From positions 29,110 to 39,701 of the forward strand of contig DIEQ01000041.1 of assembly GCA_002418705.1 (NCBI GenBank): DNA of 10,592 nt, given 5' to 3'. Of the stretch, positions 8,380-10,592 are shown piece after piece; the stretch's first letter is position 1; every line of letters begins with the position of its first letter. The translations under genes and the position numbers were made by a program. The notes below the pieces were generated by a model, which saw nothing but the letters and a program-made list of their open reading frames with translations, did not search any database and was not told the DNA's origin. This DNA is from Mageeibacillus sp. UBA5770 (GTDB lineage Bacteria; Bacillota_A; Clostridia; Saccharofermentanales; Saccharofermentanaceae).

Positions 8380-9029
8380 AGGTCAATTACCTCCATCTCT
8401 TCATATGGTGTCAATACAGCGTTGTTTTCCCATGTCTTATTAACAAGATATGTACGCCATCCCTTCACATTCCCGGTATGCCAGTCAAAATATTCCCTGG
8501 AAGGTCTGGCAAATGCAGCCATCACTGCCATAATCGTACCGCCATGTGCAAGAATGATAATACGGTCTTCATTTGTTTGATCCGCTGACCCTTCGATAAT
8601 GCCAGATTGCCTATTGAAGTTGTTCCGACATATCTCTTCTCTAACGATTATGTCGAAGGCTTCCCGCACCCGCGTCTTAAACTCCGCTGTACTTTCCCCG
8701 TTTGGACAGGCGCCCTGGCAGCCGCCTTCGACCCAGGCACGATAATCATGATCCGTCTCCATCTCATTGGCGTTTCTGCCTTCAAAATCACCGAAATCCA
8801 TCTCACACAAATCGCGGCATATGATTTGTTTTGCATTAGGAAAAAGAATGTCTGCTGTTTCACGGGCTCGCCTCGCAGAGCTGACATACACTTCCGCGAC
8901 TCCCGGAAAAGTCCCGGCAAGCCTTACAGCCGCAATGCCTTCCGGACAAAGTGATTCGTCAGTTTTTCCGACATATTTTCCCGTCAGATTCCCGTCTGTC
9001 TGTCCGTGCCGAAGCAGAATGATCTCCAT
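8376..9029 (-). CDS. cobC: Alpha-ribazole-phosphate phosphatase (CobC), histidine phosphatase family
   Basis: Removes the 5'-phosphate from alpha-ribazole phosphate, or from adenosylcobalamin phosphate after CobS has acted. It belongs to the phosphoglycerate-mutase-like superfamily: the nucleophile is H8 in LLRHGQTDGN, SSARRARETA (50-59) supplies the second arginine, the CEMDFGDFEGR segment (75-85) holds the acidic residue, and H162 in LAHGGT is the second histidine. At 217 residues it is slightly longer than the usual about 200, owing to a polar insert near 135-155 (RNNFNRQSGIIEGSADQT) before the last motif. The start is three bases after the stop of the short CobU-like gene, and its AAAGGGG site lies inside the end of that gene. 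The superfamily contains many small-molecule phosphatases; the CobC role rests on the operon between cobS and cbiB. Confidence 0.9.
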   Translation of the reverse strand: MEIILLRHGQTDGNLTGKYVGKTDESLCPEGIAAVRLAGTFPGVAEVYVSSARRARETADILFPNAKQIICRDLCEMDFGDFEGRNANEMETDHDYRAWVEGGCQGACPNGESTAEFKTRVREAFDIIVREEICRNNFNRQSGIIEGSADQTNEDRIIILAHGGTIMAVMAAFARPSREYFDWHTGNVKGWRTYLVNKTWENNAVLTPYEEMEVIDL

Positions 9030-9032
9030 TAT

Positions 9033-9380
9033 TTACCCCTTTATTATGCTCGGAATACCGCTGTACAGCCGGACCACCGCTTTGGCTTCCTTCGCAAGGA
9101 GGATACACAGACGGCCGACGGATTCCCGGATTTTGCGTTCATCGTGCAATACAGGAACAATTCCGCAGCCTACCTCGTTACAAATAACGACTTCTTTACA
9201 TAATAGTTCAGGCAGGAGCATGCTGATCTCGTCCGGGTTTTTGGCCACAAGATCCTGAAGATTATAAATAACAGGTCTTTCATTCAGGACAGCATCCGCA
9301 AGCTCGGTATCAGAATACCCGTATTCATTCATAACATACTCGCGTTTACCTGATGCAATACCACCGATTACTAAAATCAT
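9033..9380 (-). CDS. Short CobU-like protein (cobinamide kinase/guanylyltransferase family)
   Basis: A 115-residue member of the CobU/CobP family, which is normally about 180 residues. It keeps the N-terminal nucleotide loop as GGIASGKRE (6-14), but the Ser/Thr after the lysine is Arg (R13). It also keeps the late motif ICNEVGCGIVPV (66-77) with ERKIRESVGRLCILLA following, and ends in SGIPSIIKG, like canonical CobU. The middle of the family, with the RI-x2-H-x3-R guanylylation histidine and the LLEC segment, is missing. ATG 9380 comes 16 bases after cobS with a run of six G as SD; the stop is three bases before cobC. The frame is clean and its ends match the family, so I read it as a real shortened gene, not a fragment. 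It could be a partner subunit for the longer CobU upstream, a kinase-only form, or a nucleotide sensor; none of these is shown. Confidence 0.82.
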   Translation of the reverse strand: MILVIGGIASGKREYVMNEYGYSDTELADAVLNERPVIYNLQDLVAKNPDEISMLLPELLCKEVVICNEVGCGIVPVLHDERKIRESVGRLCILLAKEAKAVVRLYSGIPSIIKG

Positions 9381-9396
9381 TCATCTGCCCCCCGTT

Positions 9397-10164
9397 TCAT
9401 CTGAACCATTGTGTGACTGCGATAACGGCTAGCATCGTGAGCTCCGCAGTCTGAAGAAAATAACCCGCCAGGTCACCGCTCATGCCTCCGAATTGCTTCT
9501 TTGACATAAAAAATAAATAGATCATTACAGTGAAAGCCGCAAGAAGCATAGCCGCACCTGTTATCCAATCTATATAAATCATGCCGGACGCACAAAGCAT
9601 TAAAAATAAAAGTAATACAATAACGGAATATTTCCCGGAAGATTCTTCCCTGAAGGTACGGACTAGTCCTTTTGCAGAATTTGTCTGAAAACACAGGATC
9701 GACAGCCCGCTTAAAATTCTTGAAAGGACATGCATAGCGCCCAGAAGCAGCAGTGTCCGTCTATCCAGTTTCAATTCCGTACAAAGGGCTGCATACAGCA
9801 GGAAATAACCGCACACTCCCATGATCGCAAAAGCCCCGGCATTCGGATCTTTGAGAATCTCCCTCTTCCGGGCCGGTTCTGCATGACTTGCCAATGCATC
9901 AATCGTATCGCTGAATCCGTCGAGATGAATTCCACCCGTTATGGCAATCGGAATCAATGTCAATCCGGCAGCCGTAAGTATATTCCCGAAATTCTGCATG
10001 CCGCAGAACCATCCCCAAGCCCAAATGGCTGCACCGATCACGGCTCCGACCAGCGGAAACGCACAAAGCATATACCTCATACTTTCAGGCCGCCATGCTA
10101 CTTTGGGCATCGGAATACGGGAGAACATCGAAAACGCCACGGCAATCGTACGGAATATATTCAT
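9397..10164 (-). CDS. cobS: Adenosylcobinamide-GDP ribazoletransferase (cobalamin synthase, CobS)
   Basis: Integral membrane enzyme that joins adenosylcobinamide-GDP to alpha-ribazole (phosphate), giving adenosylcobalamin (phosphate). With start 10164 it is 255 residues, the normal length. Family motifs are FSMFSRIPMP (11-20), the acidic GGIHLDGFSDTIDAL (77-91) that binds metal and pyrophosphate, DPNAGAFAIMG (106-116) and FGGMSGDLAGYFLQTAEL (225-242). Hydrophobic segments near 33-52, 60-76, 113-128, 137-156, 180-198, 200-221 and 238-252 suggest about seven membrane spans. I choose ATG 10164 over the upstream ATG at 10200 because AAAGGGAG lies seven bases before it, it overlaps the cobU stop as ATGA, and the family begins at this point. 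Confidence 0.95.
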   Translation of the reverse strand: MNIFRTIAVAFSMFSRIPMPKVAWRPESMRYMLCAFPLVGAVIGAAIWAWGWFCGMQNFGNILTAAGLTLIPIAITGGIHLDGFSDTIDALASHAEPARKREILKDPNAGAFAIMGVCGYFLLYAALCTELKLDRRTLLLLGAMHVLSRILSGLSILCFQTNSAKGLVRTFREESSGKYSVIVLLLFLMLCASGMIYIDWITGAAMLLAAFTVMIYLFFMSKKQFGGMSGDLAGYFLQTAELTMLAVIAVTQWFR

Positions 10165-10592
10165 GCGATTTCTCCCTTTCTGAAAATTGGAATGCCGCAT
10201 ACGACTTCAACTACACGCTCAAAATACCGTGAGAGATCCCTGTTCAGTGTACCTAGAATATCCAGATATTCAACAGTTCCCACATCATATGAAGAACCGT
10301 CAGCAAAAACATCATTTGATACAACGATCAGGTTATCGCATTTCTGTTCAAGCTTTAGAAAACCTTCTTTTATTGCTTCAACCGCGCGCATGCCCGCGCC
10401 TTCCGGCGCGAAAAGTTCATTTGCGGCAAGATTCCCTATGCACTCCAGCAGGATCGTCCCTCGTTCAGGTATTCGAAGGCGGCCAAGGTCCGTATAGCAT
10501 TCAATCGTCAAAAAATTCTTTTGTGCCCGTTGCTCCTGATGTTTTTTTATCCGCTGCCGGCTCTCTTCATCGTAAGGCATCATGGTTGCGAC
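10161..10592 (-). CDS. cobU: Adenosylcobinamide kinase/guanylyltransferase (CobU), 5' end outside the window
   Basis: CobU phosphorylates adenosylcobinamide and then transfers GMP from GTP to make adenosylcobinamide-GDP for CobS. The first codons seen are Val-Ala-Thr-Met-Met-Pro-Tyr-Asp, which fit the internal YIAT-x-PYD segment of the family, so about 30 residues with the P-loop lie past the right edge; the ATG at 10583 is internal. The guanylylation-site pattern RIKKHQEQR and the TILLECIGNLAANELF segment are present. The later motif, NEVGxGIVP in Salmonella CobU, is here VVSNDVFADGSSYD, followed by LGTLNRDLSRYFERVVEVVCGIP. This is a divergent C-terminal form. The stop overlaps cobS by ATGA. 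The short CobU-like gene two positions downstream keeps just the motif that is altered here. Confidence 0.9.
   Translation of the reverse strand, partial: VATMMPYDEESRQRIKKHQEQRAQKNFLTIECYTDLGRLRIPERGTILLECIGNLAANELFAPEGAGMRAVEAIKEGFLKLEQKCDNLIVVSNDVFADGSSYDVGTVEYLDILGTLNRDLSRYFERVVEVVCGIPIFRKGEIA

Noticed and set aside
10165..10200. Upstream ATG for cobS
   Set aside because: The extra 12 residues are read from the ribosome binding site region and cobU; ATG 10164 has a good SD and an ATGA overlap.

Overview
The window looks like chromosomal DNA of a low-to-mid GC Gram-positive anaerobe, most likely a member of the Clostridia. The evidence is a PyrR-type RNA attenuator ahead of pyrR-pyrB-pyrC, strong AGGAGG-type ribosome binding sites, tight ATGA-style gene overlaps, and a cobalamin gene set of the kind found in anaerobic Firmicutes. 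The genus cannot be told from the sequence alone. Every protein gene is on the minus strand; the only plus-strand gene is a tRNA. Reading in the direction of transcription therefore means reading from the right end to the left.

Right and middle (about 3726-10592): one unbroken operon for the late steps of cobalamin assembly and corrinoid salvage. The order is cobU (5' end outside the window), cobS, a short second CobU-like gene, cobC, cbiB, cobD (threonine-phosphate decarboxylase), cbiP/cobQ and cbiZ. The genes overlap or are separated by at most 24 bases, so they are almost certainly co-transcribed and partly coupled in translation. CbiP amidates the corrin ring. CobD supplies (R)-1-amino-2-propanol phosphate and CbiB attaches it. 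CobU activates the side chain with GTP. CobS joins alpha-ribazole (or its phosphate) and CobC removes the phosphate. CbiZ hydrolyses incoming adenosylcobinamide back to cobyric acid, so the operon serves both synthesis and salvage or remodelling. The operon promoter and any B12 riboswitch lie beyond the right edge.

Junction (about 2450-3725): a 157-base spacer, then a minus-strand uroporphyrinogen-decarboxylase/MtaA-like gene that has lost its C-terminal part. Its frame runs into a 17-bp bidirectional terminator and then antisense through tRNA-Leu(CAA), which is encoded on the plus strand. The tRNA promoter and the pyr promoter point away from each other and overlap, with their -35 boxes side by side.

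Left (1-about 2447): the pyrimidine operon. A leader of roughly 195 nt carries a PyrR-binding hairpin, an intrinsic terminator and a mutually exclusive antiterminator pairing. It is followed by pyrR, pyrB and pyrC, the last cut by the left window edge. The genes overlap by ATGA.

The observations most worth a second look are the complete pyr attenuator, the overlapping divergent promoters, two CobU paralogues that keep complementary parts of the canonical enzyme, the long C-terminal extension on CbiZ, and the truncated methyltransferase-like gene whose transcript probably ends before its stop codon.
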